A DNA stretch of 64,000 nt from positions 9,527,840 to 9,591,839 of the forward strand of contig JABAKD010000023.1 in assembly GCA_012845835.1 (NCBI GenBank), written 5' to 3'. This document shows, piece by piece, positions 1 to 10,705 of the stretch. The position numbers and the translations under genes were made by a program. Below the pieces are notes generated by a model. It had not been told where the DNA came from and searched no databases. It was given only the letters and a program-made list of their open reading frames with translations. Position 1 is the stretch's first letter, and every line of letters starts with the position of its first letter. The stretch comes from Undaria pinnatifida (lineage: Eukaryota > Sar > Phaeophyceae > Laminariales > Alariaceae).

Positions 1-138
1 ACCGACTAACCTCCCAACTAAGCACACACACTCCAGCATGTAATAGCCAAACTCGCGAGGTGTCGAAAAAGCAATCTAGTGAATACCTAGGTCACATGGA
101 AGATATCATGTCAGGAAGAAAAATTGGAGTTTTAGCGC

Positions 139-310
139 GTAGTCATCTCACCCTAGGAGTTGCACTTTATGGACCGAACGTTTCGGACCGGTTGAGCTCA
201 CCCTCAGGTGTGACTACTAACGGTTAGCACGATAACTTTACGAGTACATTCTCTGCAGGACTAGCCCAAGAAAACATTGGTCGGCTTGCGCGAACGAACG
301 CCTTCGACGA
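139..310 (+). mobile_element. R4-family MITE-like element, diverged partial copy
   Basis: This matches the internal order of the other R4 elements: a GTAGTCATC...GGAGTTGCA start, a GGTTGAGCTC block, a phrase ending ACTAACGGTTAG, then GTCGGCTTGCGCGAACGAACGCCTTCGA. The right terminus cannot be found, because the sequence runs into a GGGGCTCCTTA motif typical of R1 and then an R2 element. It reads as a truncated copy in a nested cluster. Confidence 0.5.
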
Positions 311-346
311 CAATTTTTTTTGAGCCGGGGCTCCTTACCTTTTGCG

Positions 347-446
347 GATCAAGGCTACGGTAGGGGGGGGTATCGTTCTTTTTATTACCGGATTTAAGCC
401 AACATATATAAAAAAACGATACCCCCGCCTACCATAGCCTTCATTG
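347..446 (+). mobile_element. R2-family element, very short internally deleted copy
   Basis: The left end GATCAAGGCTACGGTAGG and an imperfect right end (CCTACCATAGCCTTCATTG) are inverted repeats flanking only about 50 bp of AT-rich sequence. Full R2 copies in this window are 230-270 bp, so this looks like an internal-deletion derivative. The inner ends (GGTATCGTT and AACGATACC) are also inverted, so the whole unit could form one long hairpin. Confidence 0.6.
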
Positions 447-847
447 AAAAAAACACGTTGGGCGATTTGTTTGGCGCAGCGTATCTAGAACCATCCCCGT
501 TGGGGATTTATATCGAAAGTCATTGTAAGCAGCACGAACTCCCATGATCGCTTTCAACCGGGGGGTCACTCGCGCGAGTGACTCCGAGCAACTGCAAAAA
601 AAGGCCCCGAAAGGGACCCCCGTACATCATCAGTCATTGGCCTGCGGTACCCCTGTCGTGTGATGTCTCCGCGCGGTCAGTCATTTGCATTGTTTGGGTT
701 CGGTGTGGTATGGATCTCCTATCAACAGTTAGGAGCGCCGACCTCATAAAATGTTTGAACGCCCAGGTTCCAATCGTGGCATGGCCAACTCCATACAGTA
801 TATCCCTGGAAAGTGGGGCATCTTTAGTACTTACTGATTTCTCCCCC

Positions 848-1104
848 GAATCATCCGGCGGTAGGGGTTGCTTTTCATGGAGCTTTTTATGGCCGATCCT
901 GAGCTCCATGAGTGAGGAACTACCGCCGGTTAGTCTGATGCTACGTTTTCGAGCATGCATGGATCTATGACTAGGGCATAGAAGTGTTGGTCTCGGGTTG
1001 CGCAAGCGGATGCTTTCGGAGTCACATTCTTCGGGTGAGGTATTGAGCCCTCTCATGTTTGGATCTCACAAAGATTCCGCTGCACCTCTGCCGTGGGATT
1101 GTGC
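848..1104 (+). mobile_element. R4-family MITE-like element
   Basis: It starts GAATCATCCGGCGGTAGGGG and ends CTGCACCTCTGCCGTGGGATTGTGC, which are diverged inverted termini. Inside it carries the R4 landmarks in order: GAACTACCGCCGGTTAG, GGGCATAGAAG, GGTTGCGCAAGCGGATGC and CGGGTGAGGTATTGAG. No clear flanking target duplication is visible. No protein is encoded: reading frames across it are shadows of the repeat. Confidence 0.6.
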
Positions 1105-1154
1105 ATCCCTCAACCCCGACTGATTCTGCCATAGCCCCCCACCCAACACCAGCT

Positions 1155-1400
1155 ATTTCCTTGACCGAACGTTTCATGGCTGCTCGACACGAGAAATGAT
1201 GCTGCACGAAGAAATCTATCTCGAACCTATATAAACATTTAAAGATATATATAAATATATCTATTTTTAAATGTTTCTTGTTTACAAGGGTCACCAAAAT
1301 TCAGGAGGTGCGGGCGGGAGCTGGTTTCAAAACCGGCGATTTCGTTGAAACATATTGCGGAACGGGGGGGCGGTTACCGTACCACGACTCCCCCCAAACT
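1155..1400. repeat. Dispersed repeat R7, copy 1
   Basis: Short blocks recur in the same order about 13 kb away at 14165-14400: CATGGCTGCTCGACAC, then GGTTTCAAAACCGGCGATTT. The copies are diverged and separated by unrelated spacer. The second block contains the palindrome-like GGTTTCAAAACC. Class of element unknown. Confidence 0.45.
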
Positions 1401-1568
1401 GCTAGTCTGTCTCAAAGCTGTATCCTGTCGAACGTAGAAAATCGCCAATGACTTCGCCCCCAACCTCAACACATTAGCATTAACTATGGTGATACCCTGG
1501 GACGCATGCTGCGGTAGTAGATACGCACCATTGCTTTGGCCGAGGCTCGTAACCTGAGGAGCTCAAAA

Positions 1569-1836
1569 GACGCGTGCTACGCTAGAGGTAACATTTTATA
1601 TCTGATATATGTTTTCTAAACGACGGGGCCTCGTTTACCGCAAAATCTTCGGATATAGGGCATCTTGTTTTAGTAAAATTCTGGCGCTATACCGACGCGC
1701 CATAGGATTTTTCATCCCCAATAAGGTAGGGTTATTATCTCGAAATCAGGTTTCGGGTTAAGAAAGACATGTCCTAGCCTCCTACAGTGAGGAACCCCAG
1801 TCAAAAATGTGGTACACCTCCTTCGTAGCACGCGTC
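1569..1836 (+). mobile_element. R1-family MITE with 4-bp target duplication
   Basis: The termini are near-perfect inverted repeats: GACGCGTGCTACGCTAGAGG at the left and ACCTCCTTCGTAGCACGCGTC at the right end read on the plus strand. The element is 268 bp and lies between direct AAAA copies (1565-1568 and 1837-1840). It has a GACGGGGCCTCGTTTACC block near the left end and GAGGAACCCCAGTCAAAAA near the right end, as in other R1 copies. No coding capacity, so it must be mobilised by a transposase elsewhere. Confidence 0.8.
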
Positions 1837-2787
1837 AAAAGCGTTCCCATGAAAAGTGGTCTTGGGGAAAACAATATTATATGCGCCACATGGTGAACAA
1901 TCCCTTGGCCTACAGGTGTGTACAACGAAATATATTTAAAAAACGAATGATGAAAATTCCGACGATTTGGGGTTAGATCGTTCAAAACCGGTTATGGCCA
2001 ACACACACAAAGTGTTCCTCCCTCTATCGTAGCACGCATCGTATAAATTTTTTTTTTCAGCGGTTTCGCTTTAATTGATAAGGTGCTACGCATAACCCTC
2101 TACCTTATCGTCCGTCCGGTGCTCGTTACTGCGAAAAAACTGCACGCTCGCCAGGTGTACGGCAACAGCATCACGGGTGCCCAAAACGGTGCCCTCAACG
2201 TGAACGTGATGCCTCAGGGGGTCATTTGCGAAAACGTGTGCGGAGAAGGCACGTGCGGCATTACCGGGTAAGGAGCATCGAGCATCGAGACGCATGCTAC
2301 GATCTAACACGGTGGCACTCGTATTATTAGCAGATTTTTTTTTCCGGGATGAATGCCACTTTACCACTGGAAACCCTTTTTTACAAATGTAGTATAGGGT
2401 GGGATTTGGGGGCTCTAAGGGGGTTAGCTTAGCCCAACCAAACCCGAAAGATATGTTGCTCACAAATTTTATAGAAAAATGATGGGCAAAACGTGTATCT
2501 GAAAAGTATTCTAATGTTTCCCTCCGATAAAATAGCGTATATGCCGTTACCATGTAAATCGAGTATCCTTCCATAAAGCAGCATCTATCCCTTGTTTTCG
2601 CCGACTTTCCGCGGCTTGGGTTGGCTTGTCAGAGAGTGACGCTCGACGGGTTCAGTATACTAATAGCAGTATTTTGTGTTTTCCTACCCAGCTCCTACCA
2701 AGCCACTTTCGGTGTCACCCTAATTTACAAAACACCGGATATTTCTCGTTGTGGAGCTCGTTCGTTGGAGAGTTCATCGAGGACTCC

Positions 2788-3066
2788 ACTTTTTTGGAGT
2801 TGCCATCTGTTAATGTTAATGATAATAAGTCAGGGCTTTACCAACGTTATCATAGGGGGGGGGCGGGGTATGATGTTTTGGGGGAGGTCTTGTTTGCGGT
2901 GTCTCGGGGTCACTCGCGCAAGTATCCACTTTTTGGGGGTTTCCATTTGTATATGTTAATAATATTAGGTCAGGGCCTTACCAACGTTATGGTAGGGGTG
3001 GGCGGGGTATGTTTCTTCGGGGGGTCTTGTTTGCGGTGTCTCGAAGTCACTCGTGCATGTATCCCA
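2788..3066 (+). repeat. Two-unit tandem duplication, period about 140 bp
   Basis: The phrase CAGGGCYTTACCAACGTTAT occurs at 2830 and 2970, followed both times by a G-run, GGCGGGGTATG and CTTGTTTGCGGTGTCTCG. The upstream phrase CCACTTTTTKGRG also repeats at the same spacing. The units have diverged, with G-run length differences. The GGGTCACTCGCGCAAGT piece inside is also found in R2 elements. Confidence 0.7.
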
Positions 3067-3109
3067 CCTGTTCCTTCGCGGTCTTCAGCGCACTCGCGCA
3101 AGTAAATAC

Positions 3110-4350
3110 CCGTCTATTCCTTTGCAGTCTAATTAAGCTTTCTTTTTAGGTTTTGCGATATCAATCCGCAATGAAACGGGAGGCTACTCGTACGCGCTGC
3201 GCCTGAAGCAAATCGCCCAACGCACAGTCCCTTTATCCTTGGGGTACGGAGTGAGTCACTCGTGTGGCGACCGGCTCAGACCCGGTAGTGACGATGGGGC
3301 GACCGCCCCTACCATGCGTAGCCTTGGTCTGCCCAACCAATGTCGGTATCGTGTGTTTCTTGAACACACCGTATCACTCGTTGTCAAGCTCGGTCGGTCG
3401 TGAGATGCTGGTTCACATCGGAATACACTTTCGAATATGCTTCCGAGGCGTTCTGCGATTATATAGAGGTGGCGTTTCCTAACGTTTTTTTACGAACAAC
3501 AGTGCTCCTTAACCCATCATGGTCGGAACTTGACGCCTTTTTTCCGCGGTGTTTTTCATTGAATACCTAGGCCATTGGCATTTTTGATCGAGTTACACCC
3601 TCTTCATTCTCCTTCAAAAAATGTGTTTTCGGCCGGGGAACAGAGCTGCTGAACTAGGATCATCAGACAACAACATAGGCTGATGCACCTCTTCGTTAGC
3701 ATGAGTCTTCTCCGACTACTAATAGCTCAGGTTTGCGATGAGGCAATGTTGCCCGTAGCACTTCCTGCGGCAGGGGCGCATCAAACGTTTCTGAGACCTA
3801 GCACCTCACCCGAACACGATCTTAGATGTGTAAACGCTGCTAGACGTGTGTATGAACCAGCTTGTATCTGCTGCGTGTGCGTGTATCAGCTCGTAGCTGC
3901 TGTGCGCTTACGTAGACTCGCGTTCGAATGACTCGATAAATCACAGCCTGTCTTTGTTGTTTTGTTGAGGCAAAACGCAGGCCATGCAAAAGTAACAAGT
4001 GCACCTCCTGAAGTATGAGAAAGTGTTTGGGTTTGGAGCTGTGGGAACAAAAATGGAAACGTACAACCCGACGACACAGAATCCCATGGTCTATTATGTA
4101 GGGGATACTGACGAAAATATCGCAGGGTAAAGAACGATATTCCGACGACATTGAGTTCAGAACAAACCGTAATTCAGAAACATTAAAATTACTTCCGAAA
4201 ATGCCCTACGTCCCCGGCGTAGCGCGGACACTTTCTATACCGGTATACGGAGGTGCATAATTTGTTTTTCCCGGAGAGTCCCCAGACTTGAGAACGACAC
4301 GTACTACCTCAACCAAATACAGATTTTCAGACAATGAAAGGGAACCTCGG
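3110..4350. other. No supported gene; scattered repeat fragments
   Basis: Fragments resembling R2 interiors and ends occur near 3190-3340, with a right-end-like CTACCATGCGTAGCCTTGGTC at 3308-3332. The rest shows no family I recognise. Short open frames here lack any domain pattern or splice context that would support them. Confidence 0.4.
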
Positions 4351-4607
4351 GACGCGTGCTACGATAGAGATATCACGTGTTTTGTTTTTGAAATGATTTT
4401 TGGATGACGGGGCTCCTTAACTCAAAATCGTCGGAAATCGACAATATATTTTGCATGATTCTCGTCGTGTACCTAGGCCATGTGTCACTGTTTTATCCGG
4501 AAGCAGTATTTTTTTCACTAAATCAGTTTTTATGGGGAGAGCATCTTAAGCTCCCAAATTGTGAGACGTCAGAAACAAAGTGGTGCACATCTATCGTAGC
4601 ACGCGTC
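4351..4607 (+). mobile_element. R1-family MITE
   Basis: It opens with GACGCGTGCTACGATAGAG and closes with CATCTATCGTAGCACGCGTC, giving inverted termini of about 20 bp over a 257-bp element. It contains the conserved R1 interior: GACGGGGCTCCTTAACTC, ATCGTCGGAAAT, CATGATTCTCGTCGTGTACC and TCCAAATCAGTTTTT-like blocks. Flanking bases (TCGG and TTAC) do not form a target duplication. Confidence 0.78.
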
Positions 4608-4679
4608 TTACGCTCACTACTACCGCGAAACACCAAGACTTCGATGTAGGGGTGTCACTGTTGCGGCCATTTTCTTATT

Positions 4680-5340
4680 TCCTTCATGGTTCGGGGTCAC
4701 TTCGCGCAAGTGATCCCGCCCCCACCCACCGGTTCCTCTGCTCGACCTCTTGAGCTTTCGAGCTGTTATAACGTTTGTGATGTGAATGGACAGTACACGG
4801 TAATTAGCTACACGGTGCGCCAACCAAAAAGTCGCCTGACGTGCAGTAGCAGCTTTCGTCCGTGTGAGGGTACAGAGTCGCTCGTGCGGGTGGCTAAAAT
4901 CCCGACACGTACTAGCTATGATAGTGTGGGGCATGACTCCTTTTTTCTAATACTACTCTTCGCTTGAGGACTCGAAGAGCTCTTCGCGCGCACGCTTTTG
5001 AGGAAACGTAGTAAGTACAAAAGTCGATCTCAAACAAACCCACACCCATGGTCTAGGCATACAAGAGAAGAAAGGAAAAAAAACACATGTTCAAAGAAAA
5101 CAACAGCGGCATTTTGACGGTCTGAGGTAGAGGAACCCGCTTCTTCCGGAAAATGTCGTAGTCCCGAGAGTACCGTAGCGAACGCCTCCCCCGGTTGTCA
5201 AGGTGGAGGTGCCCCCCTCCTCCCTCCTCTACAGTCTAGCCTTGGTCCTCCATGAACAAGCCCGTGTACCAAGCGATAGATAACCGTTACGGCGGGGAGA
5301 ACACAGGGATACAAACCTGGCAGTTTTTTTGTCGTGTACG
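4680..5340. other. No supported gene
   Basis: A palindromic TCACTTCGCGCAAGTGA near 4690 is the subterminal motif of R2 elements. Beyond that I see only unassigned sequence with CT-rich stretches around 5190-5230. Confidence 0.35.
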
Positions 5341-5384
5341 GTACAGTCGTGGGTTCTATAGGTTAAGGAATTGGTGAGGTCTAA

Positions 5385-5450
5385 AAGTCGGTTTCACCAC
5401 TTGCGAAAGGTCAACCAATGCAACCTTAACCCAAACTAAGCCTCATACTC
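5385..5450 (-). repeat. tRNA-like repeat S3, fragment
   Basis: Read on the minus strand, this has GCAAGTGGTGAAACCGAC preceded by GCTTAGTTTGGGTTAAGG. Both phrases recur near 19560-19600 and 19840-19890. The AAGTGGTGAAAC phrase resembles a pol III A box. Only the 19.8 kb copy shows a B-box-like match, so this is a fragment of that element. Confidence 0.45.
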
Positions 5451-5499
5451 AACATAATTGACACATGGTCTCCTCCATAATATTGCAAAACAAAAATTG

Positions 5500-5590
5500 C
5501 CATTCCTACAATTTTACGATAAGGAGGCCCGTCATGCAGAGGGTATAGGTCAGACAAAACAAAATCTGCCTCTCCCTGTCGTAGCACGCT
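5500..5590 (-). mobile_element. R1-family element, terminal fragment
   Basis: The sequence runs ACGATAAGGAGGCCCGTC and ends CCTCTCCCTGTCGTAGCACGC, which is the reverse complement of an R1 left end with its GACGGGGCTCCTTA block. The other terminus could not be located upstream. A forward-oriented R1 fragment follows immediately (5610-5760). Confidence 0.5.
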
Positions 5591-5772
5591 TCCACTGCGA
5601 CACAGGTATTAAGGTATACCACTTTTTTTAGTTTTGTTTTTCTTTACTGCATGACGACGGGGCTCCTTACCCACAAAATCGTCGGGGAATGGTATTCTGG
5701 TTTTGCAATCTGATACTTATTGTGACGCCTGCTACACGTACGACATAGATGTGTAGCACTTTTTGGCGCAAC

Positions 5773-6041
5773 GACCAAGGCTACGGTAGGGGGGGTACAC
5801 CCGTTTTCAGTGGTGTGTTTGAGCCAGTCGCACGAGTGACTCTGTACCTCACGGATGAAGATAGTTTAAGCACTTGTCTTGGAGCAGCTTAGATGACCAT
5901 TGCATTGCGGATTGATTTCGTCAATATGAAACATGAAGAAAACCTAAGATCGCGAAGGAACAAAGGGGTTACTCGCACGAGTGGCCCCTAGCCACTGAAA
6001 TTTAGGGCCCAAAAAGGGACCCCCCTACCGTAGCCTGGGCC
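5773..6041 (+). mobile_element. R2-family MITE with 4-bp target duplication
   Basis: The left end is GACCAAGGCTACGGTAGGGG and the right end CCCCCCTACCGTAGCCTGGGCC, forming inverted termini. CAAC stands immediately before (5769-5772) and after (6042-6045) as a direct repeat. Both arms carry the subterminal palindrome-like block around CGCACGAGTG. The interior has an AT-rich middle with no coding sequence. Confidence 0.8.
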
Positions 6042-6139
6042 CAACACAAAACATTTTTCTGAGGTTCGAAAGAATCATTAACCCCAATACCGACGGGACT
6101 TCGTCATTTTTTTCATTTGGGACGCTTTCTGCAATGGGG

Positions 6140-6399
6140 GAGTCATCCCACGATAAGGGTTGCAGTTGTATGATTGCGCCAAAACGTCCCTGAGCGATTG
6201 GTTTCCTCATGTGAGGAACTAATGGTCAATAATGTTATTTCACGAGGACATTTTTTTTTGGACTAAGGCATAGAAGCTTAGTCAGGTTGTGCGACCGAAT
6301 GCCTTCTAAGTCATTTTTCGGGTGAGATATCGAGTTCCTCATGTGAGGAGCTCGGGGACTGCTCGACCATGCTGCTGCAACCCTACCGTGGGATGGCTC
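6140..6399 (+). mobile_element. R4-family MITE-like element
   Basis: It starts GAGTCATCCCACGATAAGGG and ends TGCAACCCTACCGTGGGATGGCTC, a good pair of inverted termini over 260 bp. The interior shows the R4 order: GATTGCGCCAAAACGTCCC, TGAGGAACTAATGG, TATTTCACGAGG, GGCATAGAAGCTTAG, GAATGCCTTC and CGGGTGAGATATCGAG. A second R4 copy begins 9 bp after it, so this locus holds two adjacent insertions. Confidence 0.75.
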
Positions 6400-6408
6400 A
6401 AAGGTTCA

Positions 6409-6682
6409 GAGTCATCTCGGGGTAGGGGTTGCAGGTGTTGGATGAACTAATAATGTACCTGGCCGATTGGGCTCCTCAAGAGAGGAACTACCGGTGTTAT
6501 ACTGTAGTCAAGTTATTTCACGAGTAGTGCATGCTCTTTCAGGACTACTAACGGATGGTAGAAGCTTGTGGTCGGGTTGTGCGAACGAATGCCTCTGAAA
6601 CCATTTCTCGGGTGAGATATTGAGCTCCTCGTGAGCGGACCTCAAGGGCTCCTGACGATGCACCCCTACCAAGGGTACGGTA
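6409..6682 (+). mobile_element. R4-family MITE-like element with candidate TTCA duplication
   Basis: It begins GAGTCATCTCGGGGTAGGGG. The right terminus is diverged (CACCCCTACCAAGGGTACGG). TTCA precedes it (6405-6408) and follows at 6683-6686, which supports the boundaries. The interior is the R4 type, with GGGCTCCTCAAGAGAGGAACTACC split over two blocks and TTGTGCGAACGAATGCC. Confidence 0.65.
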
Positions 6683-6779
6683 TTCACACAACAGTTTTTT
6701 CTAATGCTACCCCTCACTTTGAGAGGTTAACACATGTCATAGACAGCGTTAAAGCATGCCCTTTTTCACCCGAAAACTG

Positions 6780-6956
6780 ATTTTGACAACAAAATGAAAC
6801 TGCTACGGTACCCCGGATAAAGCCTCCCATGGCCTCGGCATACAACGAGAACCAAAACAGAGTGCTCCATTTATGACGGTTTTGGGTTAAGGAGCGCCGT
6901 CATTCGGAAAACAAAATCGAAAAAAAAAGGGATACATCTATCGTAGCAAGTGCCTT
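6780..6956 (-). mobile_element. R1-family element, partial, reverse orientation
   Basis: It contains GGTTAAGGAGCGCCGTC and ends with CATCTATCGTAGCAAGTGCC, the reverse complement of an R1 left end. CATGGCCTCGGCATACAACG corresponds to the conserved mid-element block. The opposite terminus is missing. Confidence 0.55.
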
Positions 6957-7079
6957 GGTCTCGTTTTAAAGCTAGGCCATGGTAAGTTTCATAGCCTTGC
7001 ACCTTCGTTTAATCAAAATAGGTTCGGTTGCGGGGCGGGGTGGTGTATAGAGGTCCTCGATCGACGAGCCCCAGAAAAA

Positions 7080-7290
7080 CATGAGTACGCATTTACCGCA
7101 GACGCGCTCTATGATGGAGGTATTGTTAAGGGTATACCACTTTTTGGCCACTTTGTTTGTCTGAATGACGGGGCTCCTTAGCTCAATATCGTCCGAATAT
7201 ACGATTTTTTGTTTTTGTTTTGCAACCTATGTAATTTTCTGTATATCTAAGGACGCCTGCTACGTTCGATCGAGGTATCAATTTGAGCGC
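7080..7290 (+). mobile_element. R1-family element, partial
   Basis: GACGCGCTCTATGATGGAGG at 7100 is a diverged R1 left end, followed by GACGGGGCTCCTTAGCTC and ATCGTCCGAATA. The right half is absent, because another R1 copy begins about 85 bp later. Confidence 0.5.
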
Positions 7291-7374
7291 AACCAACCCG
7301 ACGAATTAAACCATGGCACCTAGGGATACACAAGACACGGACGGGCATGTATCCTATGGTAGCTCTCTAGATGC

Positions 7375-7648
7375 GATGCGTGCTACGGTAGAGGTACACA
7401 TTTTTCAGGACTGGAACGGTTTCTGAATGACGGGGCTCCTTAACCCAAACTCGTCGGAATTTTGCCCGATCTTTTCCTATGATCTTCGTGGGATATATAT
7501 CTAAGCCATGGGATTACTTATCCGGTCTACTAGTTTTATTTTTGTCCGAACACGTTCTGTTTATTGGGGGATTTCTTAAGGTCCTGAAGTGAGCAGTCCT
7601 CATAAAAAAAGACAACAAAACGGGTGCACCTCCATCGTGTGGCAAGCA
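7375..7648 (+). mobile_element. R1-family MITE
   Basis: The left end is GATGCGTGCTACGGTAGAGG. The right end is diverged (GCACCTCCATCGTGTGGCAAGC). The interior is typical R1, with GACGGGGCTCCTTAACCC, an AACTCGTCGGAAT block and CTAAGCCATGGGA. No target duplication is evident. Confidence 0.65.
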
Positions 7649-8360
7649 AGAGGTTTCGTGTTCGTTCCTCTACCAAGGGCATTCAAGCCCCTACCGTCTA
7701 CCCTGACCATTGGGTACGCCAACAACACTCCGATATAATCTTATAGTTAAGCGTAGATATAAAGTTCGAAGTATATGTGACTGCCCGATTTTCGTCCATT
7801 TATATAGTAGTCTTACACCACGAAGAAAAGAAATACCTTGTGGTACAGTCACGTCTCTGTGAAGGAAAGAAAACAGTGGAAACCTCCATAGTAAACAAGT
7901 CGGGTATGAACCGATCGCAAACCCAACCCACCCAATGCTCTCTGCTGTCAAACCTTGGACTATGGCAGGGCCAACTACGTCGGCGACATCGGGGAGACGT
8001 GGGATGCGTCCTGCTGAGCAAATCGTTGCATTTGTGGCGGAACCTCGTCCATGCTGCTCTCTTCCTATTCTGTCATGCGTTAAAGTGGAACTCCCAGGGA
8101 ATACACACCACCATGGACTACTTTACGGTTATGTTGGGTCATTAAAAGTCTTTTTCGTGTGAGGTGCAGAGCCCCGCTCGTGCGAAAAGCGAAACCTCGG
8201 TAGTAAAAACAGGGCGTGAAGACCCCCACACGCACCGTAGGCCTTGATCCTGAATGTAGATACTTTCGTCGATGTGTGTCTCTCGCGTTGGCAGAACAAA
8301 ATTATGCGTGGAGAACAGTGTTGACCGCGGATAGCGGTGGTGGACGACAAAAGCAAGACA

Positions 8361-8443
8361 TGGCGGTGGTGGTGGTGGCGGCGGTGGTGGTGGTGACGGT
8401 GGTGGTGGTGGTGGTGGTGGTGGTGGTGGTAGTGGTGGTGGTG
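8361..8443. repeat. (GGT)n microsatellite
   Basis: About 80 bp of GGT units are interrupted by GGC, GAC and GTA variants. The polyvaline and polyproline frames read from it are artefacts of the repeat. Confidence 0.9.
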
Positions 8444-8474
8444 AACATAATAGCGATGCAGGCGACGACACGGT

Positions 8475-8980
8475 CGTGACGGTGACAGTGATGACCATTT
8501 TATATTGGTGGCCTACCTCCGTATGCCAAGGCAGACGCTCCACGAGGTTCTGGGTCTAGATGTGCTGCCGGCGTACACAAGGGCAGGGCCTCGGCGATTC
8601 GCAGAGAATATCGTGATAGGTATACTTCACAGTACATTATGTAGGCATCTACCTGGGATCTGACACTTACCTGGTGTCATTTTCGTTGCTCATAGTATTA
8701 CTTTGGCGTCGTCAGGCGATGTCACGGCCCTAAATGTGACAGTGAGGAGTATTATGTCTAGGTGGCCTACTATTGTCCATCAAGGCAGACGCTCGACGGG
8801 GTTCTGCCTGGATGTACTGCCGCTGTCCGCAAGGGCAGGGCCTCGGCGGTACACCAAGAAGGTCGTATTAGGCACACTTTACACTTACATGGTAGGCAAA
8901 CACCTCACACCTGGTGTCACAATTGTTGTTGACGGAATTTGTTTGGCAAAAATCCGTGCTTCTATTAAGACGAAAGAGGC
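8475..8980 (+). repeat. Tandem duplication, period about 254 bp
   Basis: The string CAAGGCAGACGCTC occurs at 8527 and 8781, in both cases preceded by GTGACAGTGA and GGTGGCCTAC. It is followed by GGGCAGGGCCTCGGCG and a CCTGGTGTCA motif. The two units are roughly three-quarters identical, so the duplication is old. No conserved reading frame runs through both. Confidence 0.7.
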
Positions 8981-9565
8981 ATGATTGGGCATGTGTTCGA
9001 GCGACACATGCGTAACTGGGGAGGGGTGAAAACACGGAGGGAAAAAGTGGGGGAAAGTTGTTTTGGAACTCAATTTCCGTCAAGCACCTTACGGGTCTGG
9101 GAAAATGAGCGGAGCGGACATATGCCAAACGGGACCCAAGGCCGTGCCCGCTAGGAAGGTTATGGTGCGGTGTGAGCACTATGCAGCGGCACCAGGGAAC
9201 TATCACGATGCACCGTACACAGTTATGTGCATGGGCATGCACCAGGCGTTTCATCCTCCCAGGTTTCACCTCCCCGCAGTGTGCCTATTATCTTTCGCGT
9301 GGATGGATAGAGGGTGAGAGAACCATGCTAATTTCCTAAGGGTTCTGGCTGGTGTAGATATCGCGTGACTGGGGAGGGCTGGGGGCGGGGGAAGTACTGG
9401 GGGGTTCGCAGCTTGTGCATGTCCGCAGTCATATGACCATAGATCCTCGCATCCCTACTATACAGGGACGGAGCACGTCCGCTTTTCACCAACCAGGCAG
9501 ACATTGCTTTCACCATGCGCCGTGAAGCGCCGTGAGGCGCCCTGCGAGTCACACGAAGGGTGAAC

Positions 9566-9645
9566 TGCATCCTTCCAAGACCGCTCGTAAGACGGACTTC
9601 GGCACCTTGTGCCTACTTTCTTGTTCATGGATGACAGCGACCATC
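9566..9645 (+). repeat. Repeat pair, copy 1 (partner at 10301-10385)
   Basis: TGAACTGCATCCTTCCAAGA, a GCGGACTT-like block, GCACCTTGTGCC and ATGGATGACAG recur in the same order near 10301-10385. The element type is unknown. Confidence 0.5.
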
Positions 9646-9893
9646 GAGATATACTTTGGGTTCGGTGTGGCCACTCCGAAGGGACAGGAGGGGGGTGGGG
9701 GGGCTTACGTTATGCATTGCCGTAGTCATGAGACAAATCCCTACCATGTCGGGGCGGAGACGCGTGCTACTATAGAGGAATACCAAGGTATACCACTTTT
9801 CGGTAAAACAATAGTGAACTACGGATCTCCTCAACCCAAAATCGTCGTATTACCGTCTTCTTCTCCCTTTTGCGATAGAACAACAAACCTACC

Positions 9894-10147
9894 GAGCCAT
9901 CCCACGGTAGGGGTTGCGGTTGTATGATTGCGCCAAAAGGTCCCTGGGCGGTTGAATTCCCCACGTAAGGAACTGCCGGCCAATGAAGTAATTTCACGAG
10001 AGTACATATTGTGTTAGGACTAAGGCATAGAAGCTTGGTGGGTTTGTGTTAACGGATGCCTTCCAAGTCATTCTTCGGGTGAGATAATGATTTCCTCATG
10101 TGAGGAGCTCAGGGACTTTCTGTGCAACCCTACCGTGGGGGTGACTA
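9894..10147 (+). mobile_element. R4-family MITE with TACC target duplication
   Basis: It begins GAGCCATCCCACGGTAGGGG and ends TGCAACCCTACCGTGGGGGTGACTA. TACC flanks both sides (9890-9893 and 10148-10151). The interior shows the R4 landmarks GATTGCGCCAAAAGGTCCC, AAGGCATAGAAGCTTGG and CGGGTGAGATAATGA. It sits in the remains of an R1 element whose left end (GACGCGTGCTACTATAGAGG) is at 9760. That indicates R4 inserted into R1. Confidence 0.75.
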
Positions 10148-10416
10148 TACCCCAGAGCATTGGTTTGTCCGTATGGTTGCGCTTTCAGCTTAAACGAAGC
10201 CATCCTCCGTGGGTGAGGTATGGAGGTCCTCATGTGAGGAGCCTCATAGAGAATAAAACAGAACGGTGCCCCTCTATCCTGCAGCAGGGGTGGATACGGC
10301 GTGAGCTGCATCCTACTTCCAAGAACCGCGCATGGGGCGGACTTGAGCACTGTCCCTGCACTTTCCTGCGTATGGATGACGCTTTCGGATGGACGTTTTT
10401 TTTGTCGTGGTGTTGA

Positions 10417-10434
10417 GGGGGGGGGGGGGGGGGG
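10417..10434. repeat. Poly-G tract
   Basis: An uninterrupted run of about 18 G lies on the plus strand, a potential G-quadruplex and a likely length-variable site. Confidence 0.9.
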
Positions 10435-10545
10435 CATTGCGGAAAAGGCGCTACACTTTGGATAGAAGGTAAAAATAATACCGGCAGCTACCTCGCACCC
10501 GTATGCGCAAGTCGTTTCTTCTCCTACAGCCCCAGGTTAAACTGA

Positions 10546-10705
10546 GTGTACATATCGCATGGATAAGGAGGGCTGCGCTGTTTGCAAAAATGGGTGTCAT
10601 GAAGAAGGGGGTATTGTGTGTACATACCGCATGGATAAGGAGGGCATGAAAGAAGTGCGCTGTTTGCAAAAATGGGTGTCATGAAGAAGGGGGTATTATG
10701 TAGTG
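10546..10705 (+). repeat. Two-unit tandem repeat, period 72 bp
   Basis: GTGTACATAYCGCATGGATA recurs at 10546 and 10618. The two units are nearly identical apart from an 11-bp insertion (ATGAAAGAAGT) in the second, which suggests a recent duplication. Confidence 0.8.
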
